Shown piece by piece: positions 33,263 to 42,256 of a stretch of 64,000 nt of DNA (position 1 is the stretch's first letter; every line of letters starts with the position of its first letter). This DNA is from Levilactobacillus brevis. GTDB taxonomy: Bacteria > Bacillota > Bacilli > Lactobacillales > Lactobacillaceae. The translations under genes were made by a program, and so were the position numbers. The DNA lies in contig CP032931.1 of NCBI GenBank assembly GCA_003666485.1, forward strand, positions 248,001 through 312,000. The letters are read 5' to 3'. The notes beneath the pieces are model-generated. The model did no database searches. It was not told where the DNA came from and worked only from the letters and a program-made list of their open reading frames with translations.

Positions 33263-33413
33263 ACATGATTAGGCTTTGTTATGTAATAAACTAAGACTTG
33301 TAAAAACGAAGTAACAATTTTTTTGATAGATGTGTTCACAATTTCACTTTTGTTGAAGGGGTTATGGGCCCACGCTCCTTCTAAATTTTGAAGGGAAAGA
33401 AGTGCGGTACGAT

Positions 33414-34364
33414 ATGGCAAAAATTGTATATATTCCAGAAGATATTGCTAACGTTGGCAAGAAATTTTTAAAGGATAAAGGTTATGATGTGATCCTTGGA
33501 ACCGGGACTGATGCACAGACAATCTTACGGGAAGGTAAGGATGCAGAAGGAATCATCTTACGGACTTCACAATTTGGAAAAGACATCATTGACGGTTTAC
33601 CAAACGTTCAGATTATTGCACGACACGGTGTTGGTTTTGATAATGTTGATGTAGATGCTGCAACGGCGGCTGGGAAATGGGTAACAAATACACCTTTAGC
33701 TAATGCAAGTTCAGTTGCGGAGACAGCAACGAGTTTATTATTAGCAATGGCAAAGAATCTGAAAAATGATATTACACATATGGCTGATGATGACTTTTTC
33801 TATAAGAATTCGCATAAAGGAATGGATTTAGAAGGAAAGACATTAGGCATCGTAGGCTATGGCAAAATTGGAAAAATGTTTGCAAAAAAGGTTCAGGGAT
33901 TAGATATGAATATCTTGATTTATGATCCTTTTATTTCGGAAGTAGAGACAGGCAAATTGGTCTCACGTAAAGAATTGTTAGAGTCATCCGATTTTGTGTC
34001 GCTACATTTGCCAGCTAATGCTCAAACGAAGGAATCTTTTGGAGAAGAAGAATTCAAGCTGATGAAAAAGACAGCATATTTGATTAATTTATCACGAGGT
34101 AGTGTTGTAAATGAAAGCGCTTTAATAAATGCGCTTGAATCTAAAACAATTGCTGGGGCAGCGCTAGATGTTTATTCACAGGAACCTCTACCAATGAATA
34201 GTCCATTATTTTCTTTGGAAAACGTAACTTTAACGCCGCATATTGCATCAAACACAGGAGAAACGATGGACAGAATGGCATTACATGCCGCTATGGAAGT
34301 TGATCGAGTTTTATCCGGTAATGAGCCTAAATGGGCAGTTAATCAGGTACTAGCTAAAAATTAA
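33414..34364 (+). CDS. D-2-hydroxyacid dehydrogenase (PGDH-like), copy 1
   Basis: A 316-residue D-isomer-specific 2-hydroxyacid dehydrogenase. The NAD loop is LGIVGYGKIGKMF near residue 144; the catalytic Arg is in NLSRGS, the Glu in VYSQEPLP and the His in LTPHIASN. It closely resembles the product at 41239. The ATG at 33414 is preferred since it aligns with the paralogue's start; a GTG at 33402 with better ribosome-site spacing is the alternative, but the paralogue has GCG there. It begins the unit dehydrogenase-YhcH-DASS transporter. A substrate such as a sugar-acid-derived hydroxy or keto acid is likely. Confidence 0.9.
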   Translation: MAKIVYIPEDIANVGKKFLKDKGYDVILGTGTDAQTILREGKDAEGIILRTSQFGKDIIDGLPNVQIIARHGVGFDNVDVDAATAAGKWVTNTPLANASSVAETATSLLLAMAKNLKNDITHMADDDFFYKNSHKGMDLEGKTLGIVGYGKIGKMFAKKVQGLDMNILIYDPFISEVETGKLVSRKELLESSDFVSLHLPANAQTKESFGEEEFKLMKKTAYLINLSRGSVVNESALINALESKTIAGAALDVYSQEPLPMNSPLFSLENVTLTPHIASNTGETMDRMALHAAMEVDRVLSGNEPKWAVNQVLAKN

Positions 34365-34381
34365 TATACGGAGATGAAATT

Positions 34382-34834
34382 ATGATTTACGATACGATTA
34401 AAGGTTTTGAAGAAAATAATTTATATGACGCGAAGACAAAGTTAGTTTTGGATTATGTGAAAAATAATGATATTTCAACATTGGAAGTAGGGAGCCATAA
34501 AATTGATGGTGATAATTTCTATGTAAACGTTTTAAGTTACGATACTGAAAGTGAGACAAATCGTTCATGGGAGAGCCATGATAAGTATATTGATGTTCAT
34601 GTGTTAGCTTCTGGTACCGAGGGCTTAGCTTTAAATGATACTGCTAATATGAAGCGAGAAGAATACAATATCAAGAAGGATAAGGCAACTTTAACGGGAG
34701 ATAAAAATGTTTCTTTGACGCTGAGACCAGGTCAAATTTTAATCTGCTATCCGGAAGACGGCCATAAAACGGGAATTCAGGTTACGGAACAACCTAGTCA
34801 TTTAAAAAAATGTGTTTTCAAAGTTAAGCTTTAG
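34382..34834 (+). CDS. YhcH/YjgK/YiaL-family protein
   Basis: A 150-residue beta-sandwich (cupin-like) protein. The family pattern is seen in WESHDKYIDVHVLASGTEGL (metal-type His and the conserved DVH) and LICYPEDGHKTG near the end. Members occur in sialic acid, gulonate and other sugar-acid operons and are suspected anomerases or isomerases. It starts 17 bp after the dehydrogenase gene with a moderate CGGAGA ribosome binding site, and is followed by the anion transporter, so it probably handles the same imported acid sugar. Confidence 0.85.
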   Translation: MIYDTIKGFEENNLYDAKTKLVLDYVKNNDISTLEVGSHKIDGDNFYVNVLSYDTESETNRSWESHDKYIDVHVLASGTEGLALNDTANMKREEYNIKKDKATLTGDKNVSLTLRPGQILICYPEDGHKTGIQVTEQPSHLKKCVFKVKL

Positions 34835-34888
34835 TCAGTTGGGTAATCAGAAATTAAGATCGACTAATATGAAATGAGGTTCTCAACT

Positions 34889-36322
34889 TTGGAAGATGCT
34901 CAGAAGAAAAAATCATTTAACAAAAAGCGTTGGGTTTCGATGCTAATTAGCATTATCTTAGGAATTATCATCTGGTTTATTCCAGTTCCAGGTAATTTCT
35001 CGGTCAGTGCATGGCATTTGTTTGCAATCTTTGTTGCCACAGCTTTTGGGTTCATGCTACGGCCATTCCCATCAGGGGTAGTTACGCTGATTGCGTTGAC
35101 GATGACTATGGTAACAGGAATTTTACAGGTTCCTGAAGCATTTGAAGGTTTTAGTTCAGATACGATTTGGTTAATTGTTTCCGCCTTCCTCTTCTCGAGA
35201 GGTTTGATTAAAACGGGACTGGGACGGAGAATTGCTTATTTTTTGATGGCTCGCTTTGGCTCAAGTTCGTTGAAGTTAAGTTATTCACTTTCGCTAGGTG
35301 ACTTGATTATTAGCGCCTTTGTTCCTTCGAATACGGCTCGATCGGGTGGGATTATGTACCCAATTGTTCGTAGTATTGCAGGTGTTGCTGGCTCAGAACC
35401 GGATAAGGAACCACGCAAGATAGGTGCATATCTTATTATGTCCTTGGTACATAACGATAATATTGCCAGTGGATTAACTATGACAGCGTGTGCAGGTAAC
35501 TTGTTAGTTGTAACTTTTGCTGCCAAAATTGCAAATATACATCTATCTTGGTTCTCTTGGTTTTTGATGGCATCAGTTCCTGCGTTAGTTGCATTCATTG
35601 CGACGCCATGGATCCTTTATAAAATTTTCCCACCAACCATGAAAAAGACGCCTGAAGCTCGTATAGCAGCACAACAGGCGTTGAGTGAAATGGGGAAAAT
35701 GAGCTCTGAAGAAAAGTTATTATCCCTGATTTTTGCTATTACGATTATTGGATGGGCGACTACTGGGATTACAGGCTTAAGTTCGACGGTAGTTGCTTTA
35801 GTGGGACTGTCACTGATGACTTTGACCGGAATTCTGAAATGGCAAGATATTACTACTGAAAAAGGTGCCTGGGACGTAATGTTCTGGATGGGTGGTATGT
35901 ATAGTCTGGCTGATAATCTTTCAAAGATGAACTTTTTCAAAATATTTGCACAGTATGTTGCACGGGACTTGCATGGTATCAGTTGGCCTCTAGGGTTAGC
36001 TATTCTGATTTTCATTTTTATTGCAACAACATATGGATTTGCAAGTGGTATTTCTCACTTACTAGCTATGTATCCAGTGTTCTTGACTGTAGCTATTGGA
36101 ATTGGTGTTCCACCATTTCTAGCAGTTATGTCACTAGGAATTTGCACGGTCCTCTATCAAACGTTAACGCATTATGCTTCCGGACCAGCGGCAGTTTATT
36201 TTGGCGGTGGTTATGTCGAACAAGGTACTTGGTGGCGTTTAGGGATTGAAATGTTACTCATGAACTTCGTTATCTGGGGATTTGTTGGATTTACTTGGTG
36301 GAAGATTCTGGGACTCTGGTAG
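34889..36322 (+). CDS. DASS/SLC13-family anion symporter (di-acid transporter)
   Basis: A 477-residue membrane protein with about 12 helices. The family marks include SAFVPSNTARSGGIMYPI (the Ser-Asn-Thr carboxylate motif) and a related repeat in the second half (AIGIGVPPFLAVMSLGI, TLTHYASGPA). I prefer the TTG at 34889, 9 bases after GAGG; the ATG at 34874 overlaps that ribosome binding site. It would bring in a dicarboxylate, most plausibly glucarate or galactarate given the linked CdaR and GudD. It lacks a GudP-type MFS relative nearby, so this may be the diacid importer of the locus. Confidence 0.88.
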   Translation: MEDAQKKKSFNKKRWVSMLISIILGIIIWFIPVPGNFSVSAWHLFAIFVATAFGFMLRPFPSGVVTLIALTMTMVTGILQVPEAFEGFSSDTIWLIVSAFLFSRGLIKTGLGRRIAYFLMARFGSSSLKLSYSLSLGDLIISAFVPSNTARSGGIMYPIVRSIAGVAGSEPDKEPRKIGAYLIMSLVHNDNIASGLTMTACAGNLLVVTFAAKIANIHLSWFSWFLMASVPALVAFIATPWILYKIFPPTMKKTPEARIAAQQALSEMGKMSSEEKLLSLIFAITIIGWATTGITGLSSTVVALVGLSLMTLTGILKWQDITTEKGAWDVMFWMGGMYSLADNLSKMNFFKIFAQYVARDLHGISWPLGLAILIFIFIATTYGFASGISHLLAMYPVFLTVAIGIGVPPFLAVMSLGICTVLYQTLTHYASGPAAVYFGGGYVEQGTWWRLGIEMLLMNFVIWGFVGFTWWKILGLW

Positions 36323-36328
36323 CACTAA

Positions 36329-36376
36329 ATTGGTTCATCCGACAGGCGACTGTATGGATGAGCCAATTTGTGTTTT
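36329..36376 (+). terminator. Rho-independent terminator
   Basis: ATTGGTTCATCC and GGATGAGCCAAT form a 12-bp stem, followed by a T-rich TTGTGTTTT. It ends the dehydrogenase-YhcH-transporter unit. Confidence 0.8.
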
Positions 36377-36419
36377 GACTGATAAATAATAGTAATTTAA
36401 AGAAGAAAGCGGTAACAAA

Positions 36420-36435
36420 TTGTGTAATTGCACAA
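36420..36435. promoter_or_regulatory. candidate CdaR operator, site 3 (best palindrome)
   Basis: TTGTGTAATTGCACAA differs by one symmetric base pair from a perfect 16-bp palindrome. It lies 111 bp before garR and about 55 bp before a TATACT -10-like box (36490-36495). Related half-matched sites lie at 32936 and 33249. Confidence 0.62.
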
Positions 36436-36530
36436 ATAAATACAAGTAAGTTAGATGCTTTGGGTAATATATTTGTGTGAAATTTATCTTATACTCGTAA
36501 GTGTAGAAAAGTTGAAAGGGGTTTTATATT

Positions 36531-37412
36531 ATGAAACTTGGATTTGTTGGATTAGGTATTATGGGCAAGCCAATGGCAAAGAACTTAGTAAAAGCGGGGC
36601 ATGATCTAACTGTATTTGATTTTAAAGATGAAGCAGTTAATGAACTAGTTGAATTAGGGGCGACGGCAGCCACAGATGGAAAATCAGTTGCAGAAAACTC
36701 TGATGTTATTTTCACGATGGTGCCTAACTCACCTAACGTTGAAGCGGCTTTATTCAACGATGGCGGTATTGTTGAAGGCTTGAGTGCTGGTAAGACGGTT
36801 ATTGATATGAGTTCAATCAACCCACTGGCTAGCCAAGACTTTGCTAAGCGTTTGGCTAAGTTAAATGTTGGTTTCTTGGATGCCCCTGTTTCGGGTGGGG
36901 AACCCAAGGCTATTGATGGCTCAATTGCCTTCATGGTTGGTGGTGACAAGGATCTCTTTGATAAGAACAAAGAATTATTAGATGTTATGGGTGGCTCTGT
37001 AACCTACGTTGGGGCTGTTGGCGCTGGTAACACGACGAAGTTAGCCAACCAAGTTATTGTTGCTTTGAACATTGCCGCCGTTAGTGAAGGGTTTGCTTTG
37101 GCTAAGAAGGCCGGCTTAGATCCGAAGATGGTTTTTGATGCCATTCATACTGGTCTAGCTGGTAGTACTGTTATGGACGCTAAGGTACCAATGATGATTG
37201 CTCGGAACTTCGAACCTGGATTCCGTGTAGACTTGCACATCAAAGACTTACAAAACGCCTTGGATACTTCCCATTCACTACATGTTGGTCTTCCACTGAC
37301 TGCTGAGGTTATGGAAATTCTCCAATCAGTTAAGAATGATGGTAATGGTAGTGATGATCATTCTGCTATTGCTAAGTTCTATGAGAAGATGAATGATTTG
37401 ACGATTGAATAG
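36531..37412 (+). CDS. garR: tartronate semialdehyde reductase (2-hydroxy-3-oxopropionate reductase)
   Basis: A 293-residue beta-hydroxyacid dehydrogenase of the normal GarR length. The cofactor loop is GFVGLGIMGKPMAKNL at the start. DAPVSGGEPKA marks the substrate region and GAGNTTKLANQ contains the catalytic Lys. It reduces tartronate semialdehyde to glycerate. The ATG has AAAGGGG. It opens the second unit of the island, garR-gudD-lyase-glycerate kinase, which forms a near complete glucarate route. Codon use here is closer to highly expressed genes than in the first unit. Confidence 0.93.
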   Translation: MKLGFVGLGIMGKPMAKNLVKAGHDLTVFDFKDEAVNELVELGATAATDGKSVAENSDVIFTMVPNSPNVEAALFNDGGIVEGLSAGKTVIDMSSINPLASQDFAKRLAKLNVGFLDAPVSGGEPKAIDGSIAFMVGGDKDLFDKNKELLDVMGGSVTYVGAVGAGNTTKLANQVIVALNIAAVSEGFALAKKAGLDPKMVFDAIHTGLAGSTVMDAKVPMMIARNFEPGFRVDLHIKDLQNALDTSHSLHVGLPLTAEVMEILQSVKNDGNGSDDHSAIAKFYEKMNDLTIE

Positions 37413-37499
37413 TCAGAAAAGCTAATCTGGCAAGTAAAGGAAATGGGATTTAAAACCGTCCTTTTTTCTTTTTCGCCAAAAAGTGAAAGGATAGGTAAT

Positions 37500-38828
37500 A
37501 TGTCAGTTCCTAAGATTGTTAAAATGGACGTTTATCCAGTCGCTGGATATGATAGTATGCTACTAAATTTGAGCGGTGCGCATGGACCATACTTTACTAG
37601 AAATATCGTTATCTTAACGACAGACACGGACGAAGTTGGGGTTGGGGAAATCCCAGGTGGGGAGAAGATAACCAATACGTTGAACGATGCTAGGCCTTTA
37701 GTTTTAGGCAAGACATTGGGAGAGTACAAAGAGGTTTTGCAAACAATTCGAACTAAATTTTCGGATCGAGATTCAGGTGGTCGGGGATTACAAACCTTTG
37801 ATTTACGAACGACAATTCATGTTGTGACTGCTATTGAAGCTGCGTTCTTAGATCTATTGGGGAAATATTTACATGTTCCAGCAGCAGCATTGCTTGGAGA
37901 TGGGCAACAACGCGAAAAGGTCGACGTTCTAGGCTATCTTTTCTATATTGGAGATAAGTCAAAGACAGATTTGAATTATATTAGCCATGATGATGATTCG
38001 GATGCTTGGGGACGAATTCGTCGAGAACCTGCACTCACACCAGCAGCTATCGTTAAAGAAGCACAAGCTGCGTACGATCGTTACGGTTTCAAGACCTTTA
38101 AGCTTAAGGGCGGTGTCTTCGACGGTGAACAAGAAGTTGCAGCCATCAAGGCCTTGCACAAGGCTTTCCCAGATGCCAAGCTTGATCTTGACCCGAATGG
38201 TGCTTGGTCATTAAAAGATGCCATCCACTATGCATCAGAGCTCAAGGGTATCTTGACTTATGCTGAAGATCCTTGTGGTGCTGAAGAAGGCTTCTCTGGT
38301 CGGGAAATCTTATCCGAATTCCGGAAAGCAACCTTCTTACCAACCGCTACGAACATGGTTGACACTGACTGGCGGCAAATGTCTCATGCCATTGCCTTAG
38401 ATAGTGTCTCTGTACCATTGGCTGACCCTCACTTCTGGACTATGGAAGGTTCTGTCCGAGTTGCTCAACTTTGCCATGAATTTGGGTTAAACTGGGGAAT
38501 TCATTCCAACAACCACTTTGATATTTCCTTGGCGATGGTTGCCAATACTGCTGCAGCGGCTCCTGGTGACATTTATGCGGTTGATACGCATTGGATTTGG
38601 CAAGATGGTCAGAATCTGACTAAGAACCCATATCAAATTAAGGACGGGCAATTATCAGTGCCTGCAACCAATGAGGGATTAGGCGTTGAAATTGATTTGG
38701 ATGCTATCAAGGAAGCTAATAAGGTATACATTGAAAACAACTTGGGTGCGCGGGATGATGCCAAGACCATGCAATACTTGGTTCCTAACTGGAAATTCGA
38801 TCCTAAGAAGCCTGCATTAGTTCGTTAA
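37500..38828 (+). CDS. gudD: glucarate dehydratase
   Basis: A 442-residue enolase-superfamily enzyme closely resembling E. coli GudD over its whole length (for example [39 protein letters not shown]). The acid/base Lys motif FKLKGG is near residue 203, metal ligands lie in LDPNGAW and [15 protein letters not shown], and the catalytic His is in [11 protein letters not shown]. It dehydrates D-glucarate to 5-keto-4-deoxyglucarate. The ATG has AAAGGATAGG. The first 550 bases are noticeably AT-richer than the rest, as if the gene were a mosaic. Confidence 0.96.
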   Translation: MSVPKIVKMDVYPVAGYDSMLLNLSGAHGPYFTRNIVILTTDTDEVGVGEIPGGEKITNTLNDARPLVLGKTLGEYKEVLQTIRTKFSDRDSGGRGLQTFDLRTTIHVVTAIEAAFLDLLGKYLHVPAAALLGDGQQREKVDVLGYLFYIGDKSKTDLNYISHDDDSDAWGRIRREPALTPAAIVKEAQAAYDRYGFKTFKLKGGVFDGEQEVAAIKALHKAFPDAKLDLDPNGAWSLKDAIHYASELKGILTYAEDPCGAEEGFSGREILSEFRKATFLPTATNMVDTDWRQMSHAIALDSVSVPLADPHFWTMEGSVRVAQLCHEFGLNWGIHSNNHFDISLAMVANTAAAAPGDIYAVDTHWIWQDGQNLTKNPYQIKDGQLSVPATNEGLGVEIDLDAIKEANKVYIENNLGARDDAKTMQYLVPNWKFDPKKPALVR

Positions 38829-38846
38829 TAGAAAGGATAGATAGTC

Positions 38847-39752
38847 GTGGATATTAGTCGGATCAAAGGTATTATTGTCCCATTGTTAATCCCAGTTAAT
38901 GATGACGAGAGTGTCAATGAACCTAAATTACGCGAAGTTATTGATCATGTGATTGATGGCGGTGTACAAGGTATCTTGGCATTTGGTAGTAATTCAGAAT
39001 TCTACATGTTTACTGATGAAGAAATGACTGAAATCTTTAAGATCATTGTTGACGAGACAAATGGCAGAGTTCCTGTCTTCTTCGGAATGGGGCCAATTCG
39101 GACCAGTCATGGGGTTAAGCTGGCTAAGTTGGCTGAAAAGCTGGGTGCCGACGGAATCTCAGTCTTACAGCCAATGTTCCTCAAGCCAACGGATGAAGAA
39201 TTGTATGGTCACTTTAAGGCGATTGCGAATGCTGTGCCTAACTTGCCAATGCTGTTGTACAATAATCCACGAGTGGGTTACCGTTTGAATGCTTCTCTGG
39301 TTAGTGACTTGGCCCACAATGTTGAAAATATTATTGGGGTTAAGGATTCAAGTGGTGATATGACTTACTTCAGCGAAGTCGTTCGGTTAACGCAGGATAT
39401 TGAGTTCCGTGCATTCACTGGTAAAGATACATTGATTTACTTAGGATTATGCGCAGGTTCATGGGGCAGTGTCTGCTCGACAGCTAATGGCTTGGTAAAA
39501 GAAGTTGTCGATATTTACGACAAATTCGAAGCCGGCGATTACAAAGGTTCTCGTGAAGCGCAATACAAGTTTAATCCAGCACGATTGGTTCAAAATAAGG
39601 CTAGCTTCCCAGTAGCTACAAAGGATATGGCTAATTTGCTTGGCATGAATGTTGGCAAGCCAATCCTCCCAAGTCTACCTTCTGATGGTGCAGTCCTTGA
39701 CGGCATGAAGACGGAGATTGATAAACTGGTGGGGACTAAGACCACGAATTGA
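38847..39752 (+). CDS. DapA-family lyase, probable 5-keto-4-deoxyglucarate aldolase or dehydratase
   Basis: A 301-residue class I (Schiff-base) lyase of the dihydrodipicolinate synthase superfamily. The Schiff-base Lys is in GVKDSSGDM and the catalytic Tyr in LLYNNPRVGY; GSNSEFYM replaces the usual GTTGE. The GTG start has AAAGGATAG. By position it should act on the GudD product. DapA-family KdgD enzymes make 2-oxoglutarate semialdehyde from it, but the genes on both sides (garR, glycerate kinase) need tartronate semialdehyde. So it probably works as an aldolase giving pyruvate and tartronate semialdehyde, standing in for the unrelated GarL, which is absent here. Confidence 0.85.
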   Translation: MDISRIKGIIVPLLIPVNDDESVNEPKLREVIDHVIDGGVQGILAFGSNSEFYMFTDEEMTEIFKIIVDETNGRVPVFFGMGPIRTSHGVKLAKLAEKLGADGISVLQPMFLKPTDEELYGHFKAIANAVPNLPMLLYNNPRVGYRLNASLVSDLAHNVENIIGVKDSSGDMTYFSEVVRLTQDIEFRAFTGKDTLIYLGLCAGSWGSVCSTANGLVKEVVDIYDKFEAGDYKGSREAQYKFNPARLVQNKASFPVATKDMANLLGMNVGKPILPSLPSDGAVLDGMKTEIDKLVGTKTTN

Positions 39753-39762
39753 GGTTTTTCTT

Positions 39763-40905
39763 ATGACAAGGGTACTAATTGCATCGGATTCGTTTAAAGG
39801 AAGTGCAACGTCAAACGAGGTAGCCGATTATATCGCAACGGGGGCGCATCAAGCTGACCCGACAATTCAGGTCACAACCATTCCGATTGCGGATGGTGGC
39901 GAAGGGACAGTTAGTAGTGTCTTAACCGCTGTTGGCGGTCAAACCTACACAGCTTCGGTCGTTGGTCCGTTGGGGCAGACGGTTGATGCTCATTGGGGGA
40001 TGATTGATCAGAAGACTGCGATTGTTGAGGTTGCTGAAGCGGCTGGATTAAATCTAGCCAAGAGTGATCTTGATCCCATGTTGACGACAACATATGGTGT
40101 TGGTCAAATGATTCAGGCTGCTTTGGATCGTGGTGCTTCTAAAATCTATATTGGTCTTGGTGGCAGTGCCACTAATGACGGCGGCATTGGGATGGCTCAG
40201 GCACTCGGTGGACACTTCTATGATAGCGCCAATCATGAGTTAGCTTATGGTGGCAACGGACTGTTGCAGTTAGACCATGTCGATTTGTCAAAAATGGATT
40301 CACGGCTAGCTGGCGCAACCATTATTGGTCTAACAGATGTTGCCAATCCATTAACCGGGCCTCAAGGGGCATCAGCAATTTTTGGTCCCCAAAAAGGTGC
40401 AGACCAGAACAAGATTCAACAGCTGGACAAGGGGCTAGCGCTTCTGAACCAGATTTTGAAAACACAGTTGGATATTAACTGTGGTGATGTTCCTGGGGCT
40501 GGCGCTGCTGGTGGGACTGGATTTGGGATTCTCAGTTTCCTTGGTGGCCGGTTGAAACCGGGAATAGAAGAAATTATGCGCTTGACCAAGTTGGAAGAAC
40601 GGGTTGCCGAAGCAGATTTGGTTATCACTGGCGAAGGTCAGATTGATGGGCAATCTCTGATGGGCAAGGCGCCAATTGGAATAGCACAACTTGCTAAATC
40701 ACATGAACTACCAGTGGTGTTAATTGCTGGCAGCATCGGTGATAATATTCAGGCAGTCTATGCTGCCGGCGTGGACCTGGTTCTCTCGTCTACAGTATCG
40801 CCGATGAGTGTAGAGCAAGCAATCGCCAACGTTCGTCCGCTTCTAACGCAAGCGGGTTACACTGCAATGCGTGCGTTTAACCTTAATCAGGTTTTGACGC
40901 ACTAA
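39763..40905 (+). CDS. glxK: glycerate kinase
   Basis: A 380-residue type-1 (GarK/GlxK) glycerate kinase. It starts VLIASDSFKGSATSNEVA, and has GGSATNDGGIGMAQALGG near residue 130 and VITGEGQIDGQSLMGKAP near 290. It phosphorylates glycerate, normally to 2-phosphoglycerate in this family, delivering the last product of the glucarate route to glycolysis. The ATG at 39763 is placed 8 bases after GAGG, which overlaps the stop of the lyase gene. It closes the unit, with two terminators behind it. Confidence 0.93.
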   Translation: MTRVLIASDSFKGSATSNEVADYIATGAHQADPTIQVTTIPIADGGEGTVSSVLTAVGGQTYTASVVGPLGQTVDAHWGMIDQKTAIVEVAEAAGLNLAKSDLDPMLTTTYGVGQMIQAALDRGASKIYIGLGGSATNDGGIGMAQALGGHFYDSANHELAYGGNGLLQLDHVDLSKMDSRLAGATIIGLTDVANPLTGPQGASAIFGPQKGADQNKIQQLDKGLALLNQILKTQLDINCGDVPGAGAAGGTGFGILSFLGGRLKPGIEEIMRLTKLEERVAEADLVITGEGQIDGQSLMGKAPIGIAQLAKSHELPVVLIAGSIGDNIQAVYAAGVDLVLSSTVSPMSVEQAIANVRPLLTQAGYTAMRAFNLNQVLTH

Positions 40906-40945
40906 GCAATAATGAAACACTCCTTCAGATTATAAAAACAAATGG

Positions 40946-40978
40946 ACGATACCTCTTTGCCAGGAGGTGTCGTTTTTT
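40946..40978 (+). terminator. terminator 1 after glycerate kinase
   Basis: ACGATACCTCT and AGGAGGTGTCGT pair, followed by TTTTTT. Confidence 0.85.
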
Positions 40979-40981
40979 AAT

Positions 40982-41030
40982 AACCCGGGAAATACATGGC
41001 CATTGAGATATATTTCCTGGGTTATTTTTT
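40982..41030 (+). terminator. terminator 2 after glycerate kinase
   Basis: AACCCGGGAAATA and TATTTCCTGGGTT form a 13-bp stem followed by ATTTTTT, directly after terminator 1. The remaining 41031-41238 carries a stretch (41101-41147) similar to 33257-33302 before the paralogous dehydrogenase gene. Confidence 0.85.
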
Positions 41031-41238
41031 GTTCAATCGAGGCTAGAACGGAAAATTGTGATATACGAATGCGCCAACATTGACTGTTAATACTTGTTCA
41101 CCTGCATATATTGAATAGCCTTGTGATGTAATACACTGAAGCTGATAAGAGAAATAGAGTTGATTGGTTCGTACTGTTTGATAGCTTATTCTTTGGTGGT
41201 GGCATTCTATATATGAAAAGAAAGAAGCGCGAAAAGGT

Positions 41239-42177
41239 ATGAGTAAAGTTGTATATTTACCAGAAGATATTGCCAGTGCAGGTAAAAAATTTTTGCAAGA
41301 AAATGGTTGTCAGGTGGTTTTGGGTACTGCTTCAGATGCAAATACGATATTGCGGGAAGCGAAAGATGCAGATGGTATTGTTTTGCGGACAGCAATGTTT
41401 GGGAAAGAAATAATTGACGGATTACCCAAGTTAAAAATTATTGCACGACATGGCGTTGGATTTGATAATATCGATGTAAAAGCTGCAACAACGGCCGGAA
41501 AATGGGTAACGAACACGCCTTTGGCTAATGCTAGTTCGGTTGCGGAAACGGCAACTGGTTTGATGCTAGCATTGGCGAAAAACTTGAAAAACAATGTTAA
41601 TCATATGGCCAGTGGTGATTTTTCCTATAAAGCCACGCATAAGGGAATTGACCTAGAAGGGAAAACGCTAGGTATTATTGGTTATGGTAAGATTGGCAAA
41701 ATGTTTGCTAAGAAGGTTCAAGGATTAGAGATGAATGTTCTGGTCTATGATCCCTTTGTTTCAGAAGTAAAAAATGGTAAATTAGTTTCACGAGAAGAAC
41801 TCTTAAAGTCATCTGATTTTGTCTCCTTGCATCTACCAGCCAATGACCAGACGAAAGGAACATTTGGTGCAAATGAGTTGAAGATGATGAAGAATTCAGC
41901 TTATCTTATGAACTTAGCACGAGGAAGCATCGTAGACGAGCCTGCCTTGATAGCAGCATTGAAAGATGGTGAGATTGCTGGCGCTGCGTTGGATGTCTAT
42001 TCCCAAGAGCCGTTGCCACTAGATAATCCGTTATTTAGTTTGGAGAACGTTATCTTGACGCCACATGTTGCATCGAATACGGATGAGACAATGGACCGCA
42101 TGGCCTTACATGCTGCGATGGAGGTCAACCGTGTATTGTCAGGTAACCAGCCGAAGTGGCCAGTAAATAAAATATAA
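41239..42177 (+). CDS. D-2-hydroxyacid dehydrogenase (PGDH-like), copy 2
   Basis: A 312-residue protein very similar to the product at 33414, sharing long stretches such as ARHGVGFDN, WVTNTPLANASSVAETAT and GKIGKMFAKKVQGLE. The NAD loop is LGIIGYGKIGKMF; Arg in NLARGS, Glu in VYSQEPLPL and His in LTPHVASN complete the active site. The ATG has AAAAGG close before it. It is monocistronic at the far end of the island, so the two copies bracket the glucarate genes. The upstream regions are also alike, so duplication probably included the control region. Confidence 0.9.
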   Translation: MSKVVYLPEDIASAGKKFLQENGCQVVLGTASDANTILREAKDADGIVLRTAMFGKEIIDGLPKLKIIARHGVGFDNIDVKAATTAGKWVTNTPLANASSVAETATGLMLALAKNLKNNVNHMASGDFSYKATHKGIDLEGKTLGIIGYGKIGKMFAKKVQGLEMNVLVYDPFVSEVKNGKLVSREELLKSSDFVSLHLPANDQTKGTFGANELKMMKNSAYLMNLARGSIVDEPALIAALKDGEIAGAALDVYSQEPLPLDNPLFSLENVILTPHVASNTDETMDRMALHAAMEVNRVLSGNQPKWPVNKI

Positions 42178-42256
42178 TAATTTCAACTTAATTGGAGAAA
42201 ATCCTTGCTCATCACGTCGCGTCGCCCGCTATAACTAGAGTCAGGAGGTGAGATTC

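Noticed and set aside
33402-33413. GTG at 33402 as the start of the first 2-hydroxyacid dehydrogenase
   Set aside because: The ribosome-site spacing is better, but the aligned position in the paralogue at 41239 is GCG, so the conserved ATG at 33414 is more likely.
31770-42177. Integrated mobile element with integrase or transposase
   Set aside because: The island has foreign-looking composition, but no integrase, transposase, tRNA junction or terminal inverted repeat was seen at its ends.
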